Below, piece after piece: positions 13,101 to 25,413 of a DNA stretch of 64,000 nt; positions within the stretch are counted from its first letter, which is position 1; the number at the start of each line of letters is the position of its first letter. Source of the DNA: Erpobdella octoculata (lineage: Eukaryota > Annelida > Clitellata > Hirudinida > Erpobdellidae); contig OZ022241.1 in assembly GCA_963978895.1 (NCBI GenBank), positions 4,893,467 to 4,957,466 on the forward strand, read 5' to 3'. Position numbers and translations under genes: made by a program. The notes beneath the pieces were generated by a model, which made no database searches, was not told the DNA's origin, and worked only from the letters and a program-made list of their open reading frames with translations.

Positions 13101-14262
13101 AGTCCATTTTTACCAATGCTTTTATTAACTCGTCGGCTCTGTTTCTCTGTCTGTTTCTCTGTCTGTTTCTCTGTCTGTTTCTCTGTCTGTTTCAAATCTT
13201 GCAATCAATTTTTGAGTCACTTCCTGATGATAGATTTTTTTAAAATTTTGCATACATGCTCAAGATAGAAGACAATGCAATATTCAATTATTAGTTTTAC
13301 AATAAGTCAATTAATTTAGTTAATTTTCTTGAGGATTTTATCGAGGGGTTTCTTGAGGGTTTTCTTGAGGGTTTTCTTGAGGGTTTTCTTGAGGGTTTTC
13401 TTGAGGGTTTTCTTGAGGGTTTTCTTGAGGGTTTTTTTGAGGGTTTTCTTGACCACAAAACGCTAACCGACTGGCAGACTATTTTACCAAGTTAACACGA
13501 ACCACACTCACTGACCGCGATTCTCAAGCGTGTACGAAATTTTCATGAAAATAGTTGAGATATTTAAATTCGATGCTTTTTGATGATATTTTTATTATTA
13601 TTACCAATGCTTTTATTAACTCGTCGTCTCTGTTTCTCTGTCTGTTTGTTTGTTTCTCTGTCTGTTTCAAATCTTGCAATCAATTTTTGAGTCACTTCCT
13701 GATGATAGATTTTTTCAAATTTTGCATACATGCTCAAGATAGAAGACAATGCAATATTCAATTATTAGTTTTACAATAAGTCAATTAATTTAGTTAATTT
13801 TCTTGAGGATTTTATCGAGGGGTTTCTTGAGGGTTTTCTTGAGGGTTTTCTTGAGGGTTTTCTTGAGGGTTTTCTTGAGGGTTTTCTTGAGGGTTTTTTT
13901 GAGGGTTTTCTTGACCACAAAACGCTAACCGACTGGCAGACTATTTTACCAAGTTAACACGAACCACACTCACTGACCGCGATTCTCAAGCGTGTACGAA
14001 ATTTTCATGAAAATAGTTGAGATATTTAAATTCGATGCTTTTTGATGATATTTTTATTATTATTACCAATGCTTTTATTAACTCGTCGTCTCTGTTTCTC
14101 TGTCTGTTTGTTTGTTTCTCTGTCTGTTTCAAATCTTGCAATCAATTTTTGAGTCACTTCCTGATGATAGATTTTTTCAAATTTTGCATACATGCTCAAA
14201 ATAGAAGACAATGCAATATTCAATTATTAGTTTTACAATAAGTCAATTAATTTAGATAATTT
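13101..14262. repeat. 462-bp tandem repeat array, about 2.5 units, with nested minisatellites
   Basis: The segment from about 13555 recurs at 14017 (offset 462) almost unchanged, and a diverged earlier unit starts near 13101. Each unit contains a GTTTCTCTGTCT-type tract and a 77-nt AT-rich segment. The first two units also carry 8-10 copies of a 12-mer, TTGAGGGTTTTC (13330-13450 and 13800-13910). The 74- and 65-codon ORFs appearing twice are copies of the same repeat and are not considered genes. Confidence 0.85.
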
Positions 14263-14670
14263 TAATTAATTTCGATATTTCGATATAATTAAGATATTTC
14301 GATTTTAACATAAAATAAAAGAGTAATATAAGAAAAAATTGATTGCAAAATTTGTGTTTTAATTACATATAAGAGCATTGGTTTTAAAAATTCGTTTTTA
14401 ATTTACTTGTTAGAGATCCAGCTCAACTCAACTCACCACTTACTCAACGCAGCCCAACTCGACCCACCTGAAAAAATAAATTTAATAACCCAACCCATAG
14501 TTTAAACGTTATTTTTATAACAAATTTTTGTTATATTTATATATTTTGGACATAACCAAATCCATCGATCAACCTAACTATCCTCAGTTGGTTAAGAAGT
14601 GATTTGAATTTTTTTCAAAACCTACGTACCTAACACTACCACCACCTCCGGTCAGAAGCTATTTTAGAAG

Positions 14671-14793
14671 CAGAGGCGTAGCTAGGGGCTGGGAGGGACA
14701 GTTGTCCCCGGGCGCAGGTTTTTTTGGAAAGAAAAGGTTTATGCAGGGGGCGCAGATTTTGTGTTTTGACCCTTGACCCTAGCTACGCCTCTG
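14671..14793. mobile_element. 123-bp hAT-type MITE
   Basis: Terminal inverted repeats CAGAGGCGTAGCTAGGG and CCCTAGCTACGCCTCTG are complementary over 16-17 bp. Flanks TTTAGAAG (14663-14670) and CTTAAAAG (14794-14801) agree at 6 of 8 positions, as an aged 8-bp target duplication would. Confidence 0.65.
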
Positions 14794-14929
14794 CTTAAAA
14801 GAAAAAAGGTGAGAAAATTTTCGAAATGGTTTTGGAAAAGTTCTTACGACTGAACTTGCTTCCCTTGGTCATCAGCTATCTTAGGAAGAAAAAAGTTTAG
14901 AACTTTTTAAAAAAAAAAATGGAAAGGTG

Positions 14930-16128
14930 CCCCAAGCATCGGGTGACACCCGGGACGGATATTGATATTTTAATACGAAAATTTAAATAAACATCGGAAA
15001 AATTAAAAGTCATTGATCATCAAATTACAGAACTATCTTAAACATATCCAGAAGAAACTTGCAAAAGCTTTTACTTTAAAAATATTTCAAGCATTATAAT
15101 CTCTTCTTTCACAGCTGCAAACTCGGAAATCGCATCTTCAAAATTAATACTTTCTGTTGCCTCGCGTTCGATCGTTAACATTGCAAGATTGTTTAGCCTC
15201 GTTTGGCTCATTGTTGGCTGTAAGTTTTTTTATTAATAATTATTAATTAACAAATTTTCCTCTCGCACGAAGCAAAAGATAAACTTTAGTGCTACTACGA
15301 TAAGATTTAAAAGAGATTCTGTAAAATCTCATTCCACCATGAATTTCAAGAAGTCTACGGATACTCAAGCAGACACTGTAACATTGGCTGCTTTTAAATC
15401 TTCTCAATCTTGGCATCTCTAGAAGGAATTCTGCTTCTGATACCTCATCGATTAAATTTGATACAGATAATTTCAACTCTTCGATGTTTGCCAAGAGCAT
15501 ACATCTTCAATTGAGTTTGATCTCATTCCAACTTCCGTACTGAATTGATCGAGACATTCCAGCATATCTTTTTGATTTTCATCGGCAATTCGTTTTTCTA
15601 TTAAAATGTCGTATTCTTCCGATTTTTCGCAGCAATTCCTACTGCTTCCTTTAAAATATGATCACACTTTCTTGAAATCTAAAGACGAATTGCCTCTTTT
15701 ATTATAGCTAACTGATCAATAATCAAGCCATTACTTTGCAACGCAATCTGAGCGCAATTTATTTCCCCAAGTACCTACATCATTCCAAAAGAAGAGGTAG
15801 CAAAACAAGTTAGATTACATAAAGCAGGTATAAGGTTTTGCGCAGCACCTTTGGTGTCTACATTAAATGAGCACTGCAATGCGTTGATGAAAATCTTTTA
15901 AAAAAGATGTTTAATGTAGCGCTGGTGTCTGGTATCACAGATTTAAATAACTATATATATATATATATCATTCCATAGAAAGCTGCGCATATATGACAAA
16001 CCCAGATATGCATATAGATATTTTTTTAAATTTTTTAGCCATTATTTGATTTCATGAAGTTTTTGCAAGGTTACTTTTTAATCGCAGTCGGGTGTCACCC
16101 CCATGCCGCCTCTCCTAGCTACGCCACT
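14930..16128 (-). pseudogene. Decayed hAT transposon with transposase C-terminus
   Basis: On the minus strand around 15080-15220 the translation reads RLNNLAMLTIEREATES then INFEDAISEFAAVKERD. This is the C-terminal end of hAT transposases of the ZMYM/TTF-type group, just past the dimerisation motif. An 85-codon ORF at 15243-15500 continues upstream but is broken from its neighbours by stops and frameshifts. The right end CTAGCTACGCCACTG at about 16114-16128 is a typical hAT terminus. The left end is degenerate: only an internal GGGTGACACCCG near 14940 mirrors GGGTGTCACCC at 16088. Not functional. Confidence 0.6.
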
Positions 16129-17521
16129 GAAGGACACCCGGTGCGGATGTGTCACCCCCCCCTGTCAGCATTTCTCCATCGAACAACCGGATTCACAGGC
16201 AATCATTTTATATTATTATTACTTTATATTATTATTATTATTACTTAATTAGTCGGCTGTTTTCTCGTCGGCAAGTCGCTTTAATAAGGCGAAAACGGAA
16301 ACAATGAATCAATAAATGTTCAGAAGAAATCACAACACGCCTTTAATTACTAATGACGAATTGTCGGCTTTTCGTAGAACAACAGGACGATTAGCCATAA
16401 TTTTTGTGCTTAATAGGAGATTTCAATTAGGTTAACAACTTGTCACAATGTCACAAAGTGTTGCAGAAATGACATCTTCATTGGGCCTTTTTAGAATCGT
16501 TTCCGGAAGAAAGAGTTGATTGTTTTTCTCTCCTTCACATCTTCCATCGTTCCGTCCAATTGTTTTTTTCCACTACAAAACTGTTAATTACTTGGAAATA
16601 ATTATTTGATTCTTTCTTCAGGTAATCACCGGGATACAAAATGCTCGAATATACTTCTTTAGGAACGGAATAAATAACGAATTGCACCCGTAGATCTTCC
16701 GTGCTTTTATGGAACACGTTTTTCCAATCAAGAGAATATTAAAACCGCTCTTCTTACGAATCAGGAAAAAGAGAAGAAAATACGTGGAATATGAAATCAA
16801 CCCGGGGATGATTCAATGGGGGGGGGGTCGATGTTCCAATGGGCTAAATGTAACACTTTTTGAATTATATTTAGCAATAATTAGTTACTTTAATATTTAG
16901 TAAATGAACAAACAAGATATGTTGAAGATGTTTTTTATTTCATTTGCTTTAAGCCTTGCGCTTCAGAAGTAGAAACGTGTTTGCAATACATTATTTATAA
17001 AATTGTAATTATGCAAATTAAGCAAGCCGCATGCTTCAGTTGACTAGAATAGTTGAAATTGAACAAGTAATAAGCTGGAAGAAAAAATAAATTTGCATAT
17101 TCAATATTCATAGCTGCTTAAGTATTACATCGAAAAGATCAAATGCGTAGTCAGTACCCACACGTTTAGGCGTGAGTGTGAAATGCTGTGACCCACTGCG
17201 ACATAGGCAACAAAGTGGAGACACCGAAGCAGGCACAGCTGAAAGGTGTCAATGCTGTTAGTCTCGGGTTTGAAGCCGGGGGTCACAATAGCCCTAGTTC
17301 CCCTCGATAATTAAGTCTCCCCTCGTTAATTATTGGCACAAGCGACAGTAATTATTATCATATACCAGCTGTTAATGCGATAGCAAAAACCTACAGCGAG
17401 TGCAAAAAATAACATAAAAACCCGAAAAATTGAAAGAGTTAGTAGTAACAAAAAAAAGATAATAAACGACTTGAAGGACGATTGTTAACTAATCGGTTAG
17501 CTACAAAGCAATCAAACAGCA
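16129..17521. other. Gene-poor stretch downstream of the GPCR
   Basis: A fragment ACACCCGGTGCGGATGTGTC at about 16135 resembles the subterminal part of another hAT-type element. Near 17200-17290 there is a possible tRNA-like B box (GGTTTGAAGCC), too weak to call. Otherwise AT-rich sequence that may include the GPCR 3' UTR. Confidence 0.4.
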
Positions 17522-19117
17522 TTAATTAGAGAATCGCGTCTCTTTCATGTCGAACGTTTCTTTCTGCTGCTGCTGTTGCTGCTGTTGCTGCTGCTGCTGA
17601 TGATGATTGACACCATTGCTAACGAGACAGTTATTAAAGAAAGTTTTATTACATCCATTGTTCAGCGGTGGTTCGCTCTCGATGGCGAAAAATATCCGAT
17701 TATTATCATCACTCGGGCGATCGATGTCGGTCGTATCCGACGCCAGAGCCGACAAGTCGTCGGGTTTCTTCGCGCCATCTGCCGACGACGTAGACGCCTC
17801 GGCCAGGACTGAAAGACGGGGCACCCAAACTGGAGAGAGAGGACTCTGGACTGACTTTAAACTCTCAGAAGCGCTCGATAGCTGCTGCCTGTAGCTATAG
17901 CTGAAGTCTCTGCTGAGCAGATTGCGTTTCGAGACATCGCGAGTAACTGAATAGCGTCTGTTGGTCTTGAAGACGTCTCTGAGTGACTGTCGAAATCGTT
18001 TGCCGGTGATACAGTAGAGGAAGAAGTTGATGGAGTGATTGATGTAGAAGATCTGGTTGACGATCGGCTTGGCGTAGTTGTAGGCCTTGTTGTCCTGTTC
18101 GCGGTTCCAGTAGGGCTTGCCAATGAGCAAGATCATGCTGGGGGTGTTGCAGACCATGAAACAAATGGAGGCAGTCAGACAGAGTACGGTCATCTGAAGA
18201 ACGGTACTAGCCTCTGAGTCTGAAGGTATCTTGTTCTTGTTCCATTTGAGTAGCAGCAGCGACCTAACTATGAAGACGTTACAGACGAGGCTGACTAGAC
18301 ACGGCACCAGGCTGATCGTCACGAATGCTATCCACGGTCGGATGTACTTCTCGAAGTTTTCGAACGCCTCGGTCGGACTGCCGCAGTTTGAGACCAGCTT
18401 CGAGGAGTAGTATTCAGCCGTGATGTCTCGGGCAGCGCCGGTACCGTTACGAGATACCTCGTACTGCGCCCCTCGCGTCCACAGAATGTGGGCGTTCTTG
18501 AGGACCGCTGCGGCTAGCGCTGCTGCTACGTAAAATTTAGAGTTGACAGAATTACAGAAGGGACTCTTAGACATGGGAAAGCAGACGGCGACAAATCTAT
18601 CGAGGGTGAACACCACGCAGATCCAGATCGACGTGTCGGTGCTGCAGAAGTTGAAGAACTTTTCCAACTTGCAGGTGATCGGATGGACCTCTTTCAGTAC
18701 CAATATGTTCCGGTGGTCGAGCCACTCCGGTATCATGCCCGTGACCAGAGTAAAGATGTCGGCCACAGCCATCCACTTCAGGTAAGTACAGGTCGACGTA
18801 CCCTTCATGTTCGACTGTCCCATGACCAGGATGATCAGAAGGTTGCCGACGATGCCGATGGCGAAGACGAACGGGCCCAGATAGATCCACAACTGGGAAG
18901 TAAGATATTTCGTCTGATCCGTGTTTTGCAGCTGCGGAGTTTGTGTCATCGCAGAGAAAAGAGATGAAGAGTCAAGTTGAAAGGTCGTCATGCTGTGATT
19001 GGTGCTGTTGTCGATAGCTGCTGCCGTGCTGTTAGCATAGCTGCCGGCTGCTGTGAAGCTGTAATGCCCGTTGCCCGCCAAGGCGTCGTAGCTGTAGGGC
19101 ACTGGTGCTCCTGACAT
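17522..19117 (-). CDS. Class A (rhodopsin-like) G protein-coupled receptor, peptide-receptor-like, single exon
   Basis: A 531-residue uninterrupted ORF. The N-terminal 73 residues carry several N-glycosylation sequons (for example N37-S-T). Seven hydrophobic segments lie near residues 75-99 (with GNLLIILVM), 111-131, 153-178, 193-210, 262-289, 305-333 and 349-370. The DRY motif is DRF (173-175, TLDRFVAVCF). Cys149 and Cys245 can form the TM3-ECL2 disulphide. TM7 has NHSINFFLYC in place of NPxxY, and helix 8 begins TGKRFRQSLR. The tail is Ser-rich and ends in a 12-residue polyglutamine run at about 507-518. The ATG has A at -3. Known: this architecture is common among neuropeptide/FMRFamide-receptor-like GPCRs of lophotrochozoans; a ligand cannot be named from sequence. 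Lack of introns may reflect a retrogene origin. Confidence 0.9.
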   Translation of the reverse strand: MSGAPVPYSYDALAGNGHYSFTAAGSYANSTAAAIDNSTNHSMTTFQLDSSSLFSAMTQTPQLQNTDQTKYLTSQLWIYLGPFVFAIGIVGNLLIILVMGQSNMKGTSTCTYLKWMAVADIFTLVTGMIPEWLDHRNILVLKEVHPITCKLEKFFNFCSTDTSIWICVVFTLDRFVAVCFPMSKSPFCNSVNSKFYVAAALAAAVLKNAHILWTRGAQYEVSRNGTGAARDITAEYYSSKLVSNCGSPTEAFENFEKYIRPWIAFVTISLVPCLVSLVCNVFIVRSLLLLKWNKNKIPSDSEASTVLQMTVLCLTASICFMVCNTPSMILLIGKPYWNREQDNKAYNYAKPIVNQIFYINHSINFFLYCITGKRFRQSLRDVFKTNRRYSVTRDVSKRNLLSRDFSYSYRQQLSSASESLKSVQSPLSPVWVPRLSVLAEASTSSADGAKKPDDLSALASDTTDIDRPSDDNNRIFFAIESEPPLNNGCNKTFFNNCLVSNGVNHHQQQQQQQQQQQQKETFDMKETRFSN

Positions 19118-19387
19118 TGTCCTAGCTGCTCTTGGCTTCGAAGGTGAATTTATAAAATTCTGCTGATTAGCATTTTCTCGAATTTCTGAAAAGATAATAG
19201 AATTATATTGTCATTATTTGTATTGACGATAAGAGGAGGTGTTATTGTTTCCATGGCAACTAGGCAGAAGTTTCAAATCAAGCCTCGTTAAGATACATGG
19301 CAACCACGAAACAATATCAGAATATCGTATATATTCATGTGACGACTCATCAAGCCAAACTTCAACGAGTGATGCACGAACAGAATT

Positions 19388-19832
19388 ATGATGATGATGG
19401 CGATGGTGACGGTGATGGTGATGATAATGGTGATGATGATGGTGATGATGATGATGATGGTGACGATGAAGGTGACGGTGATGATAATGGTGACGATGAA
19501 GGTGACGGTGATGATGATGATGGTGACGGTGGTGATGATGATGGTGACGGTGATGATGATGGTAATGATGATAGTGATGATGATGGTGATGATGAAGGTG
19601 ACGGTAATGATGATGATGAAGGTGACGATGATGATGGTGATGATGGTGATGATAATGGTGATGATGAAGGTGACGATGATGATGGTGATGATAATGGTGA
19701 TGATGATGGTGATGATGAAGGTGACGGTGATGATGAAGGTGACGATGATGATGCTGACGATGGTGGTGATGATGACGGTGATGATGGTGGTAATGATGAT
19801 GATGGTGGTGGTGATGGTGATGATAATATTGG
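19388..19832. repeat. GAT/GGT/GAC trinucleotide-based minisatellite
   Basis: About 445 bp built from GATGATGGT, GATGAAGGT and GACGGT triplets with higher-order repetition. Every frame stays open because units are multiples of three without stops. Not considered coding. Confidence 0.85.
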
Positions 19833-20101
19833 TTGAAAGACATTAACAATAATAAACATACACTTAAACATTTATCCACACACACAATCCCAAGTGAATG
19901 TATGTATAGTATATAAGTGCACACAAACAATTGACCATGAGCTTAATCCAACAGCGATGGTACAATGGTTGTACAACAAACCCGCATTGCAATTCAAACA
20001 AGTGGTTGTAAAGAGGCAAACCATCCTATGAATTTCAGTGAGAATGCCGAACAAGGAGAAAATATTTCCAGAGCACAAAGGAAAGAGATAAAGATTCAAG
20101 C

Positions 20102-20250
<149 letters not shown>

Positions 20251-20659
20251 GATTAACATTAGGGCAGCCTGACAGAATAAAAGCAAACGATGCTTCAGAA
20301 TGTAAAGTATTATTCATATACATTTATTTTTATTTCTCGCGTTGAACCATCGTATCAAGTAAAAACACTCATTTGTATATGAGAAAAGGTATAAAGGTGT
20401 AAAGATATAAAGATATAAAGGTATAAAGGTATATCATAACCTGGACATGAACCCCAGTTATACTTGCACTTCTTCTCCTAGGTAAATGATAATAAGTTTG
20501 CCTCAAAAAATAAAAATAAAGATAATATGATTTTGATGAGTTAAAATTCTACAATAATTAAATGAAAAGCAGAAGACCTGAGAAGTCTTGTTTATGTCAC
20601 GTGTTTATGACCGATTTTATTGATACCTCTCTTATTTTTCTCCATCCTTCTTCCCTCCT

Positions 20660-20686
20660 TCTCCTCTCTCTATCTCTCTCTCTTTC

Positions 20687-20775
<89 letters not shown>

Positions 20776-20840
20776 TTCTTTCTCTCTTCCTTTCTCTCTT
20801 TCTGTCTTTCCCTCTTTCTCGCTCGCTCTCTCTCTCTCAC
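20660..20840. repeat. (TC)n microsatellite
   Basis: About 180 bp of CT with TTTCT interruptions. Confidence 0.9.
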
Positions 20841-21229
20841 CACAGAAGACCACACAACTTGAATGACGGACATTACAATTAAACAAGGAAGCAAGTCATT
20901 CTGGAATGTAACTTTCCGACAAGACAGAAAAAACGCTAACGAAACAAACGAAATAACGATATAAAAACTTAAAAAATTCGAACATTTCTACGTTTCTCAT
21001 TTTTATTCCCCCCCCCCGAACCTTTTCTCCCTCGTCGCACGTGGTCAAAGATGTCTCCACCACCCCCCCCACTATTTCTTGAGCACGTGACTTTACTTAT
21101 GGACGTCCACTCGGAGAAAATGGTCAGCAGGGGTAAAAAAATATACGATTGATAAACTAACAGAATTAATGATCACGTGATATGGAAGAGTAGTCTCTAT
21201 AAATAGTCAACTTGCTTACCTGTCCTCGA

Positions 21230-21356
21230 GCTTTTAAGCAGACCTGCAGGCGGATAGACAGACAGGTAAACAGACAGAACAGGTAAACAGACAGACAGGT
21301 AGACAAACAGACAGGTAAACAGAGAGACAGGTAAACAGACAGACAGAACAGGTAGA
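21230..21356. repeat. CAGACAGGTAAA-type short minisatellite
   Basis: Irregular tandem copies of AGACAGGTAAAC mixed with CAGACAGAACAGGT. Confidence 0.7.
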
Positions 21357-21573
21357 TTGCAGCTGACGAGAACCGGTCGAGTGGAGGTAAACAGCGAACT
21401 TTATTGCATAGTTAATGGTTATTGTGAAAGAAGCTAAATTTTAATGGATCGTTCGTTTAGTGAGTTGTTGTATGCTTTAACCAATTCTGTCGGAAGAAGA
21501 AAGAATAAACCTTAAACGAGCCGCCACAAGTCGATGGCAAAGTTCATAGGTTATACTACATAGGTTATACACT

Positions 21574-21594
21574 CTGTGCGTGTGTGTGTGTGTT

Positions 21595-21650
<56 letters not shown>
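21574..21650. repeat. (GT)n(GA)n compound microsatellite
   Basis: A GT tract running directly into a GA tract of about 40 bp. Confidence 0.9.
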
Positions 21651-21652
<2 letters not shown>

Positions 21653-22144
21653 GGAAGAAAAAGAGAGATTAGTTTCGGGTTAAATTTAGTTAGCAAGTTA
21701 GTTAATCGATTAATAATAAAAACTCTCTGCTTATGGGAACATCACCTTCCAATCCCCTAAAAGAAATGTTACCATTGCACTCCGCTGAAGGTTATATATA
21801 TATCCCCCAGACATCTTATGGCGACATATGGGTTCTTATTTCAACTTTTTTTTTGCATAAACCAGTTTATGTGTGTGTGCGTGTGTGTGTGTGTGCACGA
21901 CTGCATTGAGCATCATTGTGCCCGTATAAACGTACGACTGTGAATTGTGCATTGTGCATTGTGCATTGTGCAATGTAAACACACAGCTTGGCCTGAAAAC
22001 TCGATAAAAATCGATGAAATATTACTTGAAATTTACAGTGTACCGCTTCTGTTGTGAAGGGGCTGATATAACCACCAGAGTATCCGCGTAAACATACACA
22101 AGGGGGGTCGGGGACATAGGGGAAGGAAACCTCAAGGAAATTTT

Positions 22145-22530
22145 TTCGATTCTTCGAAAAATATAATAAAATATTTTCTAATAATAAAATACTTTCTAAT
22201 AATAAAATACTTTTTAATAATAAAATACTTTCTAATAATAAAATACTTTCTAATAATAAAATACTTTCTAATAATAAAATACTTTCTAATAATAAAATAC
22301 TTTCTAATAATAAAATACTTTCTAGTAATAAAATACTTTCTAATAATAAAATACTTTCTAATAATAAAATACTTTCTAATAATAAAATACTTTCTAATAA
22401 TAAAATACTTTCTAATAATAAAATACTTTCTAATAATAAAATACTTTCTAATAATAAAATACTTTCTAATAATAAAATACTTTCTAATAATAAAATACTT
22501 TCTAATAATAAAATACTTTCTAAAATACTT
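22145..22530. repeat. 18-bp minisatellite, about 21 copies
   Basis: The unit AATAATAAAATACTTTCT is repeated with very few substitutions. GGGGTCGGGGACATAGGGG (22107-22125) on the left and CCCCCTCCCCGACCGGGGG (about 22663-22682) on the right are partly complementary, so the array may be the core of a non-autonomous element. The repetitive minus-strand ORF across it is a by-product of the 18-nt period. Confidence 0.85.
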
Positions 22531-23051
22531 TTTAAAAAAATTATTTTTATGCTGCGAGTGCCCCCACAAAAAACATTAGTGGGGCCCTTTACTGAAAGGT
22601 TAGGGAATGTGGAATGTTATTTGTACAAATTAGGCAACCATAGTTCGGGGCCCCTTGAAACCTGCCCCCTCCCCGACCGGGGGATTCGGAGTGTGCCAAC
22701 CACTCAGTGATCCTGTGAGAGATAGGCAGCTAAATTTACATAAACAATCGCTAGAAATTTTGTCTCCACTGGAAGAAATGCACCTATTGAAGGTGTAATC
22801 AGTTTATGTAAACAGTGCGGAGGCAATTAACATGGTCACTTTCTTCTACTGTGTTCAGATGTCAAAGAGGAGGAGACTTTATTATGTCTCAGTCTACATG
22901 TAATCACACCTATTCATTGCATGCATATAATTACAATTACATGTAATCAATACTAATCAAACCTATTCATTGTATGCATATAATTACAATTACAATGTAA
23001 TAATTCGTGTTTAACCACGTGGCGTTGTCATGTCGTTCGGATGGGAGAATG

Positions 23052-23083
<32 letters not shown>

Positions 23084-23235
23084 GTGGTAATAGCTATGAC
23101 GACCATGATAAATTAAATATCAATAAAATAGCAAAATATAACTTAAACTTCGAAAGGTTTAGCAACACGTGATGTCTCTGTCGAGTGCATAGAACAAGAC
23201 TCACAAATAAAGGGGCCGCTAAAACTAGAACCACG

Positions 23236-23362
23236 CCTGTCTATCGGCCTGCCTATCTGCCTGCCTGCCTGCATATCTGCCTGTCTGCCTGCCTATCTGC
23301 CTGCTAGCCTATCTGCCTGCCTGTCTATCTGCCTGCCTGCCTATCTGCCTGCCTGCTAGCCA
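23236..23362. repeat. CTGC/CTAT tetranucleotide repeat
   Basis: Interleaved CTGCCTGCCTATCTGC units over about 125 bp. Confidence 0.8.
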
Positions 23363-24729
23363 GCTGGCCTGCTCAAGCCTGGCGAGAGAATGCCACAAAT
23401 GGTCAAAATTCCCTGGAGATAATTCAATTAACTGAGCGAGCAGCGAACAATTGCAGTCACAGAAAGGAAGGTAGCGGCTGCTAACGTGCATGGCATGTAT
23501 AAATAATAAATAACATGCTTAGATGAGATATCTAGTCGTGAAACGCGATTGAATTGAGATAGAACTGAACCGATTAGAAATTAGAATAGAATAGAGAACA
23601 TAAGAACTAGACGAATTCAAGTAGAACAGAAGAACATAGGCCTATTTATTTGCCGGTTCATATTTTATCTAACCATCTGCTGATCTCATCTACGATCTTA
23701 CAAGATTTTCAAAACAAATATTTTTCGCTCTCAGCTTTATTTCATCTGAAGTGAAAGATCGAGATCCCGTTTGCAAGTTTTTAACCACGGGGCCCACCAG
23801 GGTCAACTAGAAAGGAATTAGAAGGATCGGGATGAACGGGGTGGGGAAGACCATCTCACGACCAGTAGAGCATCTACGGCATTGGCAGCTATTCTCCTTA
23901 AAGCAATTTTGGTGAATGCATTATAAAACTGTAATTTTAATTTTCCATAACCTGTAGAGTTGAAGTTGTTCTGAGCCACGCACTAAGTTCATATAACCTT
24001 CATGTACTGCTTTCCACGAGACATGAACTTCAAACCAAGGAAAAAGAATGTACAGGGTAATTAATTTATAATTTAAGACCACCTTCTGAAAATATTTCCA
24101 TCTTAAAACTCATAAAACAGCTTTATATACTTTTTCACAAATATATCTACAACCCCATGTGCATGTTTAAACAGTCATTTGACTCCAAACCGGTAAGCAA
24201 TCAAAATTCGTTACACAGAATGTACGAAGAGATTTTGCTTCATATTGTAGATTCTACAATGTAGAACATGAAAAAAACATTGTTTGATCTCCCGCTAAAC
24301 TAACTTAAGGAATGTTCAGGTGGTCAACATATTCTAGTTATGACTCTGCTTATAATGCGAGGGTTTTTCAATCTTGGTTTTGCGTAACCAACTTCGTAAT
24401 GTTGCGTATTTCGTTTCGTAACTATTTTTCTGAAGATTAGCGATTGTGCGATCAAAATAATGAACTTAAGCGATGATGATTAAATGATTAGAAAGACTGG
24501 CTGAGTAAAGTAAATCATTCCCGGGATGATTTGCGAGCTCTCAAGAAGTTCAGCTTTGTTTATTCGAGACTTCTTCGGAGCACCAAGCGTTGATTGATGA
24601 ACGTCTGATGGATCCGTGAGTTGTTTTGCGGAGTTGATATATATTCGACGGCGTTAGGCCGTTGTTATTAATTTCTATTGTATCATAATAAAGGAGATCG
24701 TGATTATGACGATGATGATAATGATGGTG

Positions 24730-24771
<42 letters not shown>
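24730..24771. repeat. (ATC)n microsatellite
   Basis: Thirteen or so ATC triplets, in the opposite orientation to the GAT tract at 23049-23085. Confidence 0.85.
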
Positions 24772-25302
24772 GATGTTAAGTAATGTTAAGGTGACGACGA
24801 CGACGACGATGAGGAACTAATGAAACCCAAAAATCGGTGTCGAAGTGTGCCATTAAATCTGCGAGAAAGCAGGATTAGAAGGATGTTACAGGCAGTTACA
24901 GCTAACAACTTACAGCACTTGCAATTAATAAGTTATTAATTAATTAACAAACAAACAATAATAGGACCAGAGTAGCCGGTACTGTAACAGTACTAGTACT
25001 GCTCCATATCAAAATAGTATTTCCGTATGGAGAACTTTCTTTCGAAGTCTCAGTTCGAAACAACTCGTTTAAATCTTTTAGTACCTCATTCTGTTGCTAA
25101 TTAGGTGGTTGCAAAGAAGGGGCTGTATTGGTGAGACCATATATATAGAAAAAGTTATATAGGAGATAAACGAATTATCGCCCCGGATGCAAAGATGGAC
25201 TCCAAAACGATTTAGAATCTTTTGAGTGAATCATTCACGTGATCTATAATCTATTTTTTATCTCCATTATTCTTTCCACTTTTACTATTGATTTGCTACA
25301 AA

Positions 25303-25413
25303 ATGCAGTTCTATTACTGCGCTAGAAGTTGTTCAAATACTTGGAAAAATAATTCTTATTGTTACTTTCATCGCGAACTAAATACTATCGGTAGTGCAGT
25401 AGCGCTACATTAA
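25303..25413 (+). other. Short ORF with a THAP-like Cys/His pattern (uncertain)
   Basis: A 36-codon ORF starting at an ATG at 25303 has Cys, Cys and an FHRE segment (YYCARSC ... CYFHRE), loosely resembling the N-terminus of a THAP zinc finger. The usual downstream AVPTF region is absent and the frame stops. It may be a transposase relic or chance. Confidence 0.15.

Noticed and set aside
13140..13680. Possible CRISPR-like array of regularly spaced repeats
   Set aside because: The repeats are contiguous 12-mers without spacers in a eukaryotic genome; it is a minisatellite.
13555..14241. Two identical 74-codon ORFs
   Set aside because: Duplicate of a 462-bp satellite unit; the product has no recognisable feature and overlaps equally open antisense ORFs.
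17140..17300. Possible SINE with B-box-like GGTTTGAAGCC
   Set aside because: A box unconvincing and A-B spacing too long; no tail or flanking duplication seen.
19214..19930. Long His-rich, Asp-rich, Met-rich and Ser/Pro-rich ORFs on both strands
   Set aside because: All arise from a trinucleotide-based GAT/GGT repeat that stays open in every frame; no flanking coding sequence or splice structure.
22132..22569. 145-codon ORF with a repeated IIRKYF motif
   Set aside because: Direct consequence of the 18-bp minisatellite; the units are nearly identical at the DNA level, as in slippage, not as in a selected repeat protein.
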